The notes: generated by a model not told the origin, from the letters alone. DNA of 40,559 nucleotides from Elainella sp. Prado103 (GCA_025454395.1 JALOOM010000036.1:1-40559); one strand, 5' to 3'. Positions 7,560-16,695 are shown, counted from the stretch's first letter. A program made the numbers and translations.

Positions 7560-7922
7560 ATGGAGAAAACAAATGAGCAAGCCATCGCCGAGCAAGTTCG
7601 AGAACTCTACAGCGATCAACTTGGCAAGCAACCCTCATTCATTCTGTGTCAACAACATGAAGGGAGGCTCATTATTCTCATTGAGGACGGATTAACCCAG
7701 CCTGAACATTTATTGTTGAACCAAGGACAGGTCACATTGGTTCGTCAAATTCGGGATGGTTTACATAGCATCTTGCAATCTAAAATTCGTTTCATTATTG
7801 AAGATGTGAACCAGGTTCCGGTGCAGGATTTCTCAAGTGCGGCTCATTTAGAAACAGGTCAGATCAGCTTCGTTGCCACGTTAGCGGCTGCCTCTACTCA
7901 CCCTGATTCTCATGATGTTTAG
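7560..7922 (+). CDS. DUF2294 (MpsC-like, PF10057) domain protein 2
   Basis: A 120-residue paralogue of the gene at 6930. It shares the same landmarks in the same order: VRELYSDQLGKQPSFILCQ, GRLIILIEDGLTQPEHLLL, VRQIRDGLHSILQ, VPVQDFSSAAHLETGQISF. Compared with its neighbour it lacks the long polar tail. The two arose by tandem duplication but are well diverged, so the event is old. An ATG at 7560 is used; the 198-base gap before it leaves room for its own promoter. Function is unknown. Confidence 0.8.
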   Translation: MEKTNEQAIAEQVRELYSDQLGKQPSFILCQQHEGRLIILIEDGLTQPEHLLLNQGQVTLVRQIRDGLHSILQSKIRFIIEDVNQVPVQDFSSAAHLETGQISFVATLAAASTHPDSHDV

Positions 7923-8026
7923 CATCCAGGGCAGATTTACCTGCCCAGTCAATGCACTTATATCATGCTAATGTCTTGCTGATGTCATGCTCCTATGTGT
8001 GCTCCCATCACCAGATAGGCGAACCA

Positions 8027-8476
8027 TTAGCGATCGACGGGAAGGTAGCGGCTGACTAAGGTTTCCAAATCCTCAACCATATAAGGTTTACTCATATATT
8101 CAGCGAACCCTGCTGCAAGGAGTTGCTCCCGATCCTCCCACGTTGCCAGCCCAGTCACTGCAATAACTGGAATATGTGCTGTCCGCTGGTCTTGCTTCAG
8201 CAGATGAACAAAATCGATTCCATGGATATCTGGCAAAATCACATCTAGCAGGATCAGGGCAGGCTGACGCTCTTGAGCCATAACCAATGCAGCTTTACCA
8301 CTTGTTTCGCCAATAAACTCACAGTTTAAAATTTCTAATGCGCAACCCAAGAGCACTAAATTATCGTAGTCATCATCGATCGCTAAAACAATGGGTGCTT
8401 GAGACGATCGCTGCATACCATCCTTATCAGCACTGTCAAAACAAGCACTGTCAAATTCCATAGAGAAAGTCGTCAT
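8027..8476 (-). CDS. Single-domain response regulator (REC)
   Basis: About 149 residues, with a receiver domain after a roughly 28-residue N-terminal extension. Acidic pocket residues are in VLAIDDDYDN, the phosphoacceptor Asp is in LILLDVILPD, the switch Thr in VIAVTGLA and the conserved Lys in YMSKPY. There is no output domain, so it would act by protein contact, as CheY-like regulators do. I chose the ATG at 8476 because GGGAG sits about nine bases before it; a TTG at 8527 would add 17 residues. No kinase gene is adjacent, and the gene converges with the DUF2294 pair. Confidence 0.9.
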   Translation of the reverse strand: MTTFSMEFDSACFDSADKDGMQRSSQAPIVLAIDDDYDNLVLLGCALEILNCEFIGETSGKAALVMAQERQPALILLDVILPDIHGIDFVHLLKQDQRTAHIPVIAVTGLATWEDREQLLAAGFAEYMSKPYMVEDLETLVSRYLPVDR

Positions 8477-8828
8477 CGTCGCAACTCCCTGACCTAGAGC
8501 AATGAACATTGGGTCAAGAGCAGACAAGGCATTCCTTCAGGCGGCTAAAAAGACACCTAGAGCGGATTGGCTCGCTTATCGGGTGGTTCAATTGCGCTTA
8601 CTGCTTAGGTTGGCAAGGAGCAAACGACAATTGACTAATGCGATTCACCATCTAATGCGATTCACTATCTGATGATGTTGGTCTGCTTGGTGGCGGCGCT
8701 GCCTCACACCTTTTCTGGCACGGCGCTCTCATTGCACAGAGTTATGGCTGATTCAACTTGCTACTAGATCTATTCCTGAAGTAATCTCCTGAAGTAATCT
8801 CTTGAAACAACCCATTCCTAAAGGAATC

Positions 8829-8938
8829 AATGCCTGAACTCAAACGCCTGCAACATACTGTCTGAAACGCAATGCTTGAAATGCAATGTTTGAAACGTGA
8901 TGCCTGAAACGTCATGTCTGCAACATAATGCTAGAGAC
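8829..8938. repeat. Degenerate 14-mer tandem array
   Basis: Successive units such as ATGCTTGAAATGCA, ATGTTTGAAACGTG, ATGCCTGAAACGTC and ATGTCTGCAACATA keep a common ATGyyTGmAAcg pattern. They look like an old tandem repeat that has drifted by point mutation. Confidence 0.65.
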
Positions 8939-9355
8939 AAACCGCCAAGCGCTGGATTGAGCAGGGAATGAACCATATTCAGACGAGTAACGCTCAAGCT
9001 TAGCAATAATCAGGGACTTAGTAATAATTAGAGATCAAGAGTTAACGAGGTTTACAAAGCCTTAAGCATTGCAATTAATATATCAAGCTACCCAGTGCTT
9101 GGCAACTCAACTTCATCTTTCAAGGTCATCAATGATCCATCATCGCTGTTTAATGGATTGGACAGAGCGTGCTCGGCAGTAAAGACTAGCCCGCTAGCAA
9201 TGAGATGAGGCAGCTAAGCATTTGAAAACCACGATTTGAATCGATCGGATGCTTGAAAAGCTATCACTTCTACGGTTACTTTAAAAGGCGCATCTCAAAA
9301 AGGCACCTTTCAATCAGGTCTGATAGGTTGAAGCTGAAGCAGCATGGAGGAAACA

Positions 9356-9442
9356 GCGTTGAAGAAGCAGTGTTGAAGAAGCAGTGTTGAAGAAGCAGTG
9401 TTGAAACAGTAAATGTTGAAACAGTAAGTGTTGAAACAGTAT
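9356..9442. repeat. Two-phase tandem repeat just before the RodZ-like gene
   Basis: Three copies of GTGTTGAAGAAGCA (14 bp, the first with one change) are followed by three copies of GTGTTGAAACAGTAA (15 bp, small changes). The array ends 14 bases before the ATG at 9457 and so lies in the leader of that mRNA; the final unit runs directly into its Shine-Dalgarno GGGAGA. Confidence 0.9.
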
Positions 9443-9456
9443 GGGAGAGATTTAAC

Positions 9457-10503
9457 ATGGGCACTTTAGATACTGTCCAACAGGAGCAGCTAGAGGCGAT
9501 CGGTACTTATTTGAGCCAAGTCCGTGAAGGACAAGCCCGATCGCTGGAAGAAATTTCTGCGAAGACTTATATTCCCATGCGGTTGTTGAAAGCGATCGAA
9601 CTCGGTCAGGGCAAAACCTTACCCGAACCCGTCTTTATTCAAGGGTTTATTCGTCGATATGCAGATGCCCTAGGGTTAGATGGGATAGATTTGTCTCAGA
9701 AGTTTCCGGTCACTGTGACTCCTTTGCCGGTGATGACCGCGCCCACTCCCACTCGCTCGAATTCGCCTAAGCCCAACTCCTCCTTCAGCCGAGAACTGAA
9801 AACCAAAGAGGCAAACCAGGCGAGTTCCTTGAGTCAGCCTGAAGAGCTAGAATCCAACTCCCGATCGCGCACTCTACTGCCTTACATCGCAGCGGCAGGA
9901 TTACTTGCCTTGGGGGGCATCGCTCTGGCAGTCGTTCAAAATATTTCTGCTCGCCAGCCTACCACCCCGAAACAAGCTGTGGTTCTACCCCCTCAACCTT
10001 CTCCTGTCGATACTGCAACTCCCAGTCCTGCGGCAGTGTCCTCATCTCCTGGGGTTTCACCGGCTCCTGCGACCCGCACCTCTCCCTCGCCCCAAGCGGA
10101 AGTTAATGCTGCCGCCAGCAGTACTCGCCCCAATGCTCGCCCCAATGCTACCAATCAAACCCCCAATGCCGCCAGTGCCAGCTCGCCGACTCCGTCACCG
10201 TCAAGCACTGCACCAACCCCTCAACTGTCGCGATCGACATCCAACCCTAATGCTCCTGTGAATGTTGAGCTACAGACTACGGATGAAGCTTGGGTGCAAG
10301 TCATCGTGGATGGGCAGGTCAAAACCGAAGCCGTCTTACCCAGTGGCACTCGGCAAACCTGGACTGGCAATCGGGAAGTCATCGTGATTTCAGGCAATGC
10401 TGGAGCCGTTTCCGTTATCCACAATGGCAGAAGCCCCAAGCCCTTGGGAGCCCGCGGGGCCGTGAGCGAAATGACCTTTAAGCCAGAACCAAAACCCAAT
10501 TAG
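9457..10503 (+). CDS. RodZ-like protein: HTH, one membrane segment, C-terminal beta domain
   Basis: A 348-residue protein. Residues 10-80 form the helix-turn-helix domain of the RodZ family (LSQVREGQARSLEEISAKTY, PEPVFIQGFIRRYADALGL). A membrane segment follows at about 140-160 (LLPYIAAAGLLALGGIALAV), then a Pro/Ser/Thr/Ala-rich periplasmic linker (165-258), and a DUF4115-like domain at about 262-340 (VELQTTDEAWVQVIVDGQVK). RodZ links MreB to the cell wall machinery in rod-shaped cells. Cyanobacterial proteins of this layout are common, but their role is less certain. The start has GGGAGA about nine bases upstream. No partner gene lies next to it. Confidence 0.85.
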   Translation: MGTLDTVQQEQLEAIGTYLSQVREGQARSLEEISAKTYIPMRLLKAIELGQGKTLPEPVFIQGFIRRYADALGLDGIDLSQKFPVTVTPLPVMTAPTPTRSNSPKPNSSFSRELKTKEANQASSLSQPEELESNSRSRTLLPYIAAAGLLALGGIALAVVQNISARQPTTPKQAVVLPPQPSPVDTATPSPAAVSSSPGVSPAPATRTSPSPQAEVNAAASSTRPNARPNATNQTPNAASASSPTPSPSSTAPTPQLSRSTSNPNAPVNVELQTTDEAWVQVIVDGQVKTEAVLPSGTRQTWTGNREVIVISGNAGAVSVIHNGRSPKPLGARGAVSEMTFKPEPKPN

Positions 10504-10576
10504 GGGACACTAAACCCCCTGATCATTGCCTGGATTAAACTGCTAGCGTTAATGGAATTCCATCCTGCCAACAGAC

Positions 10577-11458
10577 TTAATGGGAGGCAAATAGCCCTGT
10601 CCCACGTAGTAAATCTAAAAAAGCAAACACGGCTGGTGGCTGTAACACGTTGGTTACGGTGGCAACTCCGATCACTCGTTCCAGCGGCACTGGCAGGGAT
10701 CGTACCGTAATGCCCGCAGGAATTGGCAGGGCCGCCAGCCGAGGCAGAATTGCCGCACCCAACCCCTGCGCGACTAAGCTCACGATCGTGGAATCCTCTT
10801 TGACCTCATAGGCTACCTTTGGGGCTTGTCCCCATTGGGCCCAGTGGTTGCGAACGGCGGAAGTGCATTCCGCATAGTTGTAAAGAATAAACGAATAGGT
10901 TGACAGCTCCGACCAAGTCAGTTTTTCGGGGATCGGTTGCGGCGAGGGCGGCAACAACACCACAAACTCATCACGGGCGATTTCCCAAGTGTCGAAGTCT
11001 TCAGACGATCGCGGCAACGGCACCAAACCCATATCGACTCGCCCCTCCCGCAAGGCTTGTTCAATGCTAATCGGATCGGCTTCTGTCAAACTCACTTCAA
11101 TATCGGGAAATCGTTGGCAGAAGCGGGCAATTTTGGGGGGGAGTAAATGGGTGGCAGCACTGCGAAACGAGGCGATCCTTACCCGCCCACCTTGAAGCCC
11201 TTTGGCTAGATTCACTTCATGATCGAGATGCTCGCGGGCTTGCAGGATCGTATCCACATGACGCAGCACTCGTTCGCCAATCAGGGTGGGATAAGCTCCG
11301 AACCGACCCCGCGTTAAGAGAGATACACCGAGTTCATTTTCTAGAGAGGCGATCGCCCGACTCACCGCTGATTGGGAAATATCTAGCTTCAAGGCCGCGG
11401 TTGAGAAACTCCCCTGATCCACGACCATCCGTAATATCCGCAAATGCTCGACATTCAT
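10577..11458 (-). CDS. LysR-family transcriptional regulator
   Basis: A 293-residue protein of standard LysR length. The N-terminal winged helix-turn-helix is clear (LRILRMVVDQGSFSTAALKL, SQSAVSRAIASLENELG), followed by the effector-binding domain (residues 90-290; GGRVRIASFRSAATHLLP, REGRVDMGLVPLPR). It is divergent from the cupin gene at 11607 with 148 bases between starts, the classic arrangement in which a LysR protein controls its neighbour and itself. A palindromic candidate operator lies at 11553-11573. The effector cannot be deduced. Confidence 0.93.
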   Translation of the reverse strand: MNVEHLRILRMVVDQGSFSTAALKLDISQSAVSRAIASLENELGVSLLTRGRFGAYPTLIGERVLRHVDTILQAREHLDHEVNLAKGLQGGRVRIASFRSAATHLLPPKIARFCQRFPDIEVSLTEADPISIEQALREGRVDMGLVPLPRSSEDFDTWEIARDEFVVLLPPSPQPIPEKLTWSELSTYSFILYNYAECTSAVRNHWAQWGQAPKVAYEVKEDSTIVSLVAQGLGAAILPRLAALPIPAGITVRSLPVPLERVIGVATVTNVLQPPAVFAFLDLLRGTGLFASH

Positions 11459-11552
11459 TCATTACATCCATTCGATTTCTGCATTGATGTGAATCGTTTC
11501 GGTTTTTGATCCAATGGGATTTGAAAAGCTATGTTGAATTACATTCACTTAA

Positions 11553-11573
11553 GTTTTCCAAACTTTTGAAAAC
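11553..11573. promoter_or_regulatory. Palindromic candidate operator between lysR-type and cupin genes
   Basis: A 21-base near-perfect palindrome has the 6-base outer arms GTTTTC and GAAAAC, inner AAA/TTT, and only one mismatched symmetrical pair. It ends 33 bases before the cupin ATG. LysR boxes commonly have the form T-N11-A inside imperfect dyads, so this is a good candidate site. Binding is inferred. Confidence 0.5.
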
Positions 11574-11606
11574 CCTATTATCTAATCCGAGACAGCGGCG
11601 TGACTT

Positions 11607-12098
11607 ATGTTTGAACTGATACCGTATGAAAAGTTTCGTGATACGCCCAATGTGAGATTCTTCGACATCACGATTCCTGATTCGAATGCGAGAGATCTGG
11701 TGTTTCATGATGGCCCAGCGGTCAGTCCCAACAATAGTGCTGAGGGTTACTGGCAGTTTTATTTGCATCCTCACCAGGAAGATAACCTGTTGGCGGTCAG
11801 TGGCGGACGCACCTTTTATCTGGTCAATTTTGCCTGGACACAGCCATTTCATATTGTGCGGCTAGAGGCGAACGGGGATATTTTGCGGATTCCACCTGGC
11901 ACATTTCATCGATCGGTTTCTGACCCTAACGGTTCACTGGTGCTGAATCAAGCGGTGCGATCGGCCCAAGCCACGATTGCCAGCGAGTTTCGGGTCTACA
12001 ACAGTGCTGAGATCCCGAAGCTGTGGCAGGCGACCTCCAAGAGTGCTGCACCGCCCCAAATTCACGGCTTTAGTCGCAATCATCTGCGGGTTGCCTAG
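11607..12098 (+). CDS. Cupin-fold protein
   Basis: A 163-residue protein with a single cupin core. The first metal-binding motif is in FYLHPHQEDNLLAVSGG (H-x-H with an acidic residue three positions on) and the second in GDILRIPPGTFHRSV. The protein probably binds a divalent metal in a beta-barrel; the substrate is unknown. It lies opposite the LysR regulator and 50 bases before the S9 peptidase gene, so it may be the first gene of a cupin-peptidase-rsmI operon. The short gap contains the hairpin GGAAC-TAGC-GTTCC with no T run. Confidence 0.75.
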   Translation: MFELIPYEKFRDTPNVRFFDITIPDSNARDLVFHDGPAVSPNNSAEGYWQFYLHPHQEDNLLAVSGGRTFYLVNFAWTQPFHIVRLEANGDILRIPPGTFHRSVSDPNGSLVLNQAVRSAQATIASEFRVYNSAEIPKLWQATSKSAAPPQIHGFSRNHLRVA

Positions 12099-12148
12099 AA
12101 AAACACCCCAAGGAACTAGCGTTCCGTACCGGAAAGCCACTATGCTCA

Positions 12149-14155
12149 ATGCTGAAGCAGTTATATTCTGAATCAGCATCCATGGCTCCAAGTCTTGCAC
12201 CCTACGGTAGTTGGAAATCGCCCCTCACCTCTGACCTGATTGTGGCGGGTAGCATCCGCTTGGGTGAAATTCGGCTAGATGGCGGCGATCTCTACTGGAG
12301 TGAGGGTCGCCCCACAGAATCGGGCCGAAGTGTGGTCGTTCGTGCCACTTCACCGGGGCAGACGATCGATATTACGCCTGTTGCCCCATTCAACGTCCGC
12401 ACCCGGGTACATGAGTATGGCGGGGGTGCCTATCAGGTGGTGGATGGAGTGGTTTATTTTGCCAACTTTGCCGATCAGCGGCTATACCGTCAAGCGGTCA
12501 ACGAACCCTCACCGAGTCTTCCTGCCCCCCTGACACCTGAAGCCCCTTATCGCTATGCCGATGCGGTGATCGATCGTCAACGCCAACGCCTGATTTGCGT
12601 GCGGGAAGACCATACTACCGCAGGAGAGCCAATCAATACGATCGTCTCCCTTGATCTGACCTTAGATGGAACCTTGGGTGAACTCACGGCTGGGGAAATT
12701 TTAGTGGCTGGAGCAGACTTTTATGCTGCGCCTCGGCTCAGTCCCGACGGTCGTTTCCTGTGCTGGCTCAGTTGGAATCATCCCAATATGCCTTGGGATG
12801 GCACGACATTGGAGTTGGCAGAACTAGATGCTCAAGGTGCGCTGGGGACACCGCAAGTGATCGCCGGTGGCAACAGTGAATCAATCTTTCAACCAGAATG
12901 GTCACCCGACAATCAACTCTATTTCATTAGCGATCGAACCAATTGGTGGAACCTGTATCGCTGGGAAGCCGGCCAGTCCGTGCCCCTGTGTGAGAAGTCA
13001 GCGGAATTTGGCCTGCCCCTGTGGGTGTTTGACATGACCACCTACGGCTTTGAGTCGGCAGAATCTTTGATTTGTACCTACGTAGAACAGGGTGTGCAGC
13101 ACTTAGCCAGACTCAACCTGAGTACCCTGGATCTGACAGAGATTGAAACCCCCTATTCCGCCATCAGTGGGCTAAAAGTAGCAGCCGGATCAGCCGCGTT
13201 TATTGGCGGCTCGACTACCAAACCCAGCGCGATCGTCCGACTAGATTTAGCCACAGGTGCGATCACCGAGCTACGCCAATCCAGTACCCTCACCGTCGAG
13301 CCTGGCTATCTTTCTATTCCACAGCCAATTGAGTTTCCCACCGAACAGGGTCTGACGGCTTATGGCTTCTACTACCCACCCCAAAATCAGGACTATCAGG
13401 CTCCTGCCTCCGAAAAGCCGCCCCTATTGGTGAAAAGTCATGGTGGGCCGACGGCTGCCACTTCCGCCACCTTCAATCCCAGCATTCAATATTGGACGAG
13501 TCGCGGCATTGCTGTTTTAGATGTCAACTATGGGGGCAGCACAGGCTATGGGCGAGACTATCGAGAACGCTTAAAAGGACATTGGGGCATTGTTGATGTG
13601 GATGATTGTAGCAACGGAGCCAGATATCTAGTTGAACAAGGTAAAGTGGACGGCGATCGACTCTGCATTGATGGTGGCAGTGCCGGTGGCTATACTACCT
13701 TGGCTGCTCTCACCTTCCGGAATGTGTTCAAAGCTGGGGCCAGCTATTACGGGGTGAGCGATCTAGAAGCTCTGGCCCGCGATACCCACAAGTTTGAGTC
13801 CCGATATCTCGATGGTTTGATTGGCAAATACCCTGAGGAACAGGCGATCTATCAAGCCCGATCGCCCATCACGGCCGTCCAGCAACTCGCTTGTCCCCTG
13901 ATCTTTTTTCAAGGTGACGAAGACAAAATTGTCCCGCCGAATCAGGCAGAGATGATGGTCGAGGTGTTGCGTCAGAAAGGCTTACCCGTCGCCTATGTCC
14001 TGTTTGAAGGCGAACAACATGGCTTTCGGAAGGCAGAAAATATCAAACGAGCCTTGGATGGAGAGCTGTATTTCTACTCCCGCGTCTTCGGATTTGAGTT
14101 GGCCGATCCCATTGAGCCGGTTGCGATCGAGAATATTGACGGGTTTACAGCATGA
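12149..14155 (+). CDS. S9-family peptidase (prolyl oligopeptidase/acylaminoacyl-peptidase type)
   Basis: A 668-residue protein if it starts at the ATG at 12149; an ATG at 12182 (MAPSLAPYGSWKSPL) is equally possible. The N-terminal half is a beta-propeller with WD-like blades (VHEYGGGAYQVVDGVVYF, FQPEWSPDNQLYFISDRTN). The C-terminal alpha/beta-hydrolase has the nucleophile Ser511 in DGGSAGGYTTL, Asp in GDEDKIVPP and His in EGEQHGFR. It also has LLVKSHGGPTA and the LDVNYGGSTGYGRDYRERL stretch typical of the S9C group. It should cleave short peptides, probably in the cytoplasm. Its stop overlaps the start of rsmI by ATGA, so the two are co-translated. Confidence 0.93.
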   Translation: MLKQLYSESASMAPSLAPYGSWKSPLTSDLIVAGSIRLGEIRLDGGDLYWSEGRPTESGRSVVVRATSPGQTIDITPVAPFNVRTRVHEYGGGAYQVVDGVVYFANFADQRLYRQAVNEPSPSLPAPLTPEAPYRYADAVIDRQRQRLICVREDHTTAGEPINTIVSLDLTLDGTLGELTAGEILVAGADFYAAPRLSPDGRFLCWLSWNHPNMPWDGTTLELAELDAQGALGTPQVIAGGNSESIFQPEWSPDNQLYFISDRTNWWNLYRWEAGQSVPLCEKSAEFGLPLWVFDMTTYGFESAESLICTYVEQGVQHLARLNLSTLDLTEIETPYSAISGLKVAAGSAAFIGGSTTKPSAIVRLDLATGAITELRQSSTLTVEPGYLSIPQPIEFPTEQGLTAYGFYYPPQNQDYQAPASEKPPLLVKSHGGPTAATSATFNPSIQYWTSRGIAVLDVNYGGSTGYGRDYRERLKGHWGIVDVDDCSNGARYLVEQGKVDGDRLCIDGGSAGGYTTLAALTFRNVFKAGASYYGVSDLEALARDTHKFESRYLDGLIGKYPEEQAIYQARSPITAVQQLACPLIFFQGDEDKIVPPNQAEMMVEVLRQKGLPVAYVLFEGEQHGFRKAENIKRALDGELYFYSRVFGFELADPIEPVAIENIDGFTA

Positions 14156-15135
14156 AAGTTCAGCCGCGCACCCTCTACGTGGTGGCCACACCGATCGGCA
14201 ATCTGGCAGACATGACCTTTCGGGCGATCGAGGTTCTCCGTCAGGTGAACTGGATCGCCGCAGAAGACACTCGCCATACGGGCAAGTTGCTGCATCATTT
14301 TCAGATTGACACCCCGCAAATCAGCTACCACGATCATAATCGCCAGAGCCGCCTCACCGATTTAATCCAGCGGTTGCAGCAGGGAAGCTCGATCGCGCTG
14401 GTCAGCGATGCTGGGATGCCCGGTATTTCCGATCCGGGCTATGAACTGGTGCAGGCTTGTATTGCGGCCGATCTGGCAGTGGTGCCGATTCCGGGTGCAA
14501 GTGCCGTGATCACTGCCCTGAGTGCGGCTGGCTTACCGACCGATCGGTTTGTGTTTGAAGGGTTTCTGCCAGCGAAAGGGGCTACCCGCCAAGAACGACT
14601 TGAGGCTTTACAGGCTGAATCGCGCACGATCGTCTTTTATGAAGCCCCCCATCGGTTGTTGTCCACGTTGCAGGATTTGCAGTCCGTGATGGGAGCCGAT
14701 CGACAGGTGGTGTTGGCGCGTGAATTGACCAAACTCCATGAACAGTTTTGGCGCGGCACCTTGGCAGAGTCTCTCCAGTATCATCAGCATCACAACCCGA
14801 TGGGAGAATATACGCTGCTCTTGGCAGGCGACCAATCAGCTCCGCTGCCCCTATCGGAAACCGCGCTGCTAGCTGAGTTACAAGCCCTGATCCGGCAAGG
14901 GCTGTCTCGATCGGCCGCCAGTCGGCAGTTAGCTCAACAAACTGCCTTACCGAAACGGCAAATTTACCAGTTAGCTTTGAGTATTCCTGACTTGAATAGT
15001 CTGGATCAGCCGGATTCCGATCTTCCAGTTTCCAATCAGCCAGTTTCCAATCAGCCAGTTTCCAATCAGCCAGTTTCCAATCAGCCAGTTTCCGATCAGG
15101 TCAATGCCCCAGCGCAACCGGAATCACCAGAATAG
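14152..15135 (+). CDS. rsmI: 16S rRNA (cytidine1402-2'-O)-methyltransferase RsmI
   Basis: A 327-residue protein of the tetrapyrrole-methylase fold. Family landmarks are LYVVATPIGNLADMT at the N-terminus, AAEDTRHTGKLL, ALVSDAGMPGISDPG, PIPGASAVITALSAAGL, GFLPAKG and FYEAPHRL. It methylates the 2'-O of C1402 in 16S rRNA using SAM. It overlaps the upstream peptidase gene by four bases. The last roughly 40 residues are unusual: five 15-bp repeats encode QPVSN units, followed by QPESPE. This tail lies outside the conserved domain, so function should be intact. Confidence 0.95.
   Translation: MKVQPRTLYVVATPIGNLADMTFRAIEVLRQVNWIAAEDTRHTGKLLHHFQIDTPQISYHDHNRQSRLTDLIQRLQQGSSIALVSDAGMPGISDPGYELVQACIAADLAVVPIPGASAVITALSAAGLPTDRFVFEGFLPAKGATRQERLEALQAESRTIVFYEAPHRLLSTLQDLQSVMGADRQVVLARELTKLHEQFWRGTLAESLQYHQHHNPMGEYTLLLAGDQSAPLPLSETALLAELQALIRQGLSRSAASRQLAQQTALPKRQIYQLALSIPDLNSLDQPDSDLPVSNQPVSNQPVSNQPVSNQPVSDQVNAPAQPESPE
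15025..15099. repeat. 15-bp tandem repeat in the RsmI C-terminal tail
   Basis: Five head-to-tail copies of CCAGTTTCCAATCAG, the last with one A-to-G change, encode repeated PVSNQ. The unit length is a multiple of three, so copy number can change without shifting the frame. The coding end is near; a second set of 9-base near-repeats (GAATCACCA) crosses the stop codon at 15133-15135. Confidence 0.95.
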
Positions 15136-15385
15136 CCAGAATCACCAAACCAGCTAGACCCTAGGGAGGGCTAACCGAACTCAGCCGCCCCTTGCCAATG
15201 CCTTCACCTCCGCTTTTAGAATTAAAATTGCGAGCCTCAGCCTCAGCTTGCCCCATTAGAATGAAAGCTGATTCAAGGTTGGCAGGCTTTGAGAATAGAT
15301 ATTCCGGATTCTGAATAGTGCGGATTCTGGAAATTCCCTGTTCTGGATGTAAGACGTTTGTGGATGTTAGGTGGATGTAAGACGG

Positions 15386-16576
15386 ATGATCACTCGTGCC
15401 CTTTCTATCATACTTGCCAGCTTTTTCAGTGCAATTTTTGCCTTTGCACCGATTGCACCCAGTTGGGCCGCTTCTGAGTTTCAGTCCACAACTCTGGGTG
15501 AGACTACCTCGATCGCACCAGCCCATTCCACCGGATTGATCGCCCAAGCCGCACCTCACACTAGCTTCGTGGCTTCAGCCGTCAACCGGATTGGACTGGC
15601 CGTGGTGCGAATTGACACTGAACGCACGATTACGCGCCAACCCGATCCCTTTTTTAACGATCCCTTTTTCCGGCGATTTTTTGGCGATAACATGATGCCC
15701 CAGGGCCCTTACGAAGAGCGGCTACAGGGTCAAGGTTCGGGCTTTATTGTCAATGCAGATGGCACCATTTTGACCAATGCCCATGTGGTTGAGGGAGCCG
15801 ATCGGGTTACGGTAATTTTGAAAGATGGCAGACGCTTGGAAGGCACCGTGTTAGGCGTTGATGAAGTGACCGATCTGGCCGTGGTGAAAGTACGGGGCGG
15901 TGGTTTACCCGTGGCTCCCTTGGGCGATTCTGATCAGGTGCAGGTGGGAGATTGGGCGATCGCCGTTGGCAACCCGTTTGGTTTAGATAATACGGTGACT
16001 TTGGGGATTGTCAGTACCTTGAATCGATCGAGCGCGTTAGCCGGCATTCCCGATAAGCGGTTAGACTTTATTCAAACCGATGCCGCGATCAATCCTGGAA
16101 ACTCCGGCGGCCCGCTGCTGAATGAAATCGGGGAAGTGATTGGCATCAATACGGCCATTCGAGCCAACGCGGCTGGGATCGGGTTTGCCATTCCGATCAA
16201 TAAAGCGAAAGAGGTGATGCCGATTTTGGCTCGCGGTGAAAAAGTCACCCATCCCTACTTGGGGGTGCAGATTGCCACCTTAACCCCAGATCTCGCCAAA
16301 CAGAATAACAGCGATCCCAACTCGACAGTGATGCTGCCCGAAGTTGCAGGCATCTTAGTGGTGGGCGTAGTGCCGAACTCACCGGCAGCGACCGCAGGCA
16401 TTCGTCGCGGCGATGTCATCACCCAAATTGACGGGCAATCGCTCACTGATGCGGAAGCTCTGCAAAATTTGGTGGATCGCAGTGGGATTGGCAAAACGCT
16501 ACGGGTCACCATTCGACGTGGCAACGCCACCCAGCAGTTGTCGGTGCGCACGGCTGAACTGGAGAACCGAAGTTAG
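15386..16576 (+). CDS. HtrA/Deg-type trypsin-like serine protease with PDZ domain
   Basis: About 396 residues from the ATG at 15386; a GTG at 15371 is an alternative. A signal peptide ([19 protein letters not shown], then APSWA) suggests export to the periplasm or lumen. The trypsin-like domain has His in [12 protein letters not shown], Asp in [10 protein letters not shown] and Ser in [10 protein letters not shown]. One PDZ domain follows ([20 protein letters not shown]). One protease domain and one PDZ match cyanobacterial HhoA/HhoB/HtrA, which handle misfolded proteins under stress; I cannot say which of the three it is. Short duplications (GTGGATGTAAGACG-like) lie right at the start codon. 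Confidence 0.95.
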   Translation: MITRALSIILASFFSAIFAFAPIAPSWAASEFQSTTLGETTSIAPAHSTGLIAQAAPHTSFVASAVNRIGLAVVRIDTERTITRQPDPFFNDPFFRRFFGDNMMPQGPYEERLQGQGSGFIVNADGTILTNAHVVEGADRVTVILKDGRRLEGTVLGVDEVTDLAVVKVRGGGLPVAPLGDSDQVQVGDWAIAVGNPFGLDNTVTLGIVSTLNRSSALAGIPDKRLDFIQTDAAINPGNSGGPLLNEIGEVIGINTAIRANAAGIGFAIPINKAKEVMPILARGEKVTHPYLGVQIATLTPDLAKQNNSDPNSTVMLPEVAGILVVGVVPNSPAATAGIRRGDVITQIDGQSLTDAEALQNLVDRSGIGKTLRVTIRRGNATQQLSVRTAELENRS

Positions 16577-16596
16577 GATTGATTCTAGGTCAATCC
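16576..16596 (+). terminator. Hairpin after the HtrA-type gene
   Basis: GGATTGA and TCAATCC form a perfect 7-base stem with the loop TTCTAGG, starting at the last base of the stop codon. There is no T run after it, so it may stabilise the mRNA end or work with Rho rather than act as an intrinsic terminator. Confidence 0.4.
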
Positions 16597-16695
16597 ATTG
16601 GCAGTTGTGGGGCGGGTATAGACAGAGATTGGGGCTCTCATGCCAAACCAAATCAGGATGACAACAGGGTTCTAACAAGAAGTGTGGCAGGGATA

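Larger units (their letters stand above)
8477..9456. other. Long intergenic region with decayed and fresh tandem repeats
   Basis: Nearly 1 kb with no convincing gene on either strand. It includes a degenerate 14-mer array at 8829-8938 and a fresher array at 9356-9442. It should contain the promoters of the response regulator (minus) and the RodZ-like gene (plus). I saw no tRNA cloverleaf or clear terminator. Confidence 0.5.

Noticed and set aside
8477-9456. Possible tRNA or other RNA gene in the long gap
   Set aside because: I found no T-loop GTTCRAxxC with matching stems; the gap shows only repeats.
15161-15559. Minus-strand frame of 132 codons
   Set aside because: It overlaps the HtrA signal peptide region and its upstream leader and shows no domain.
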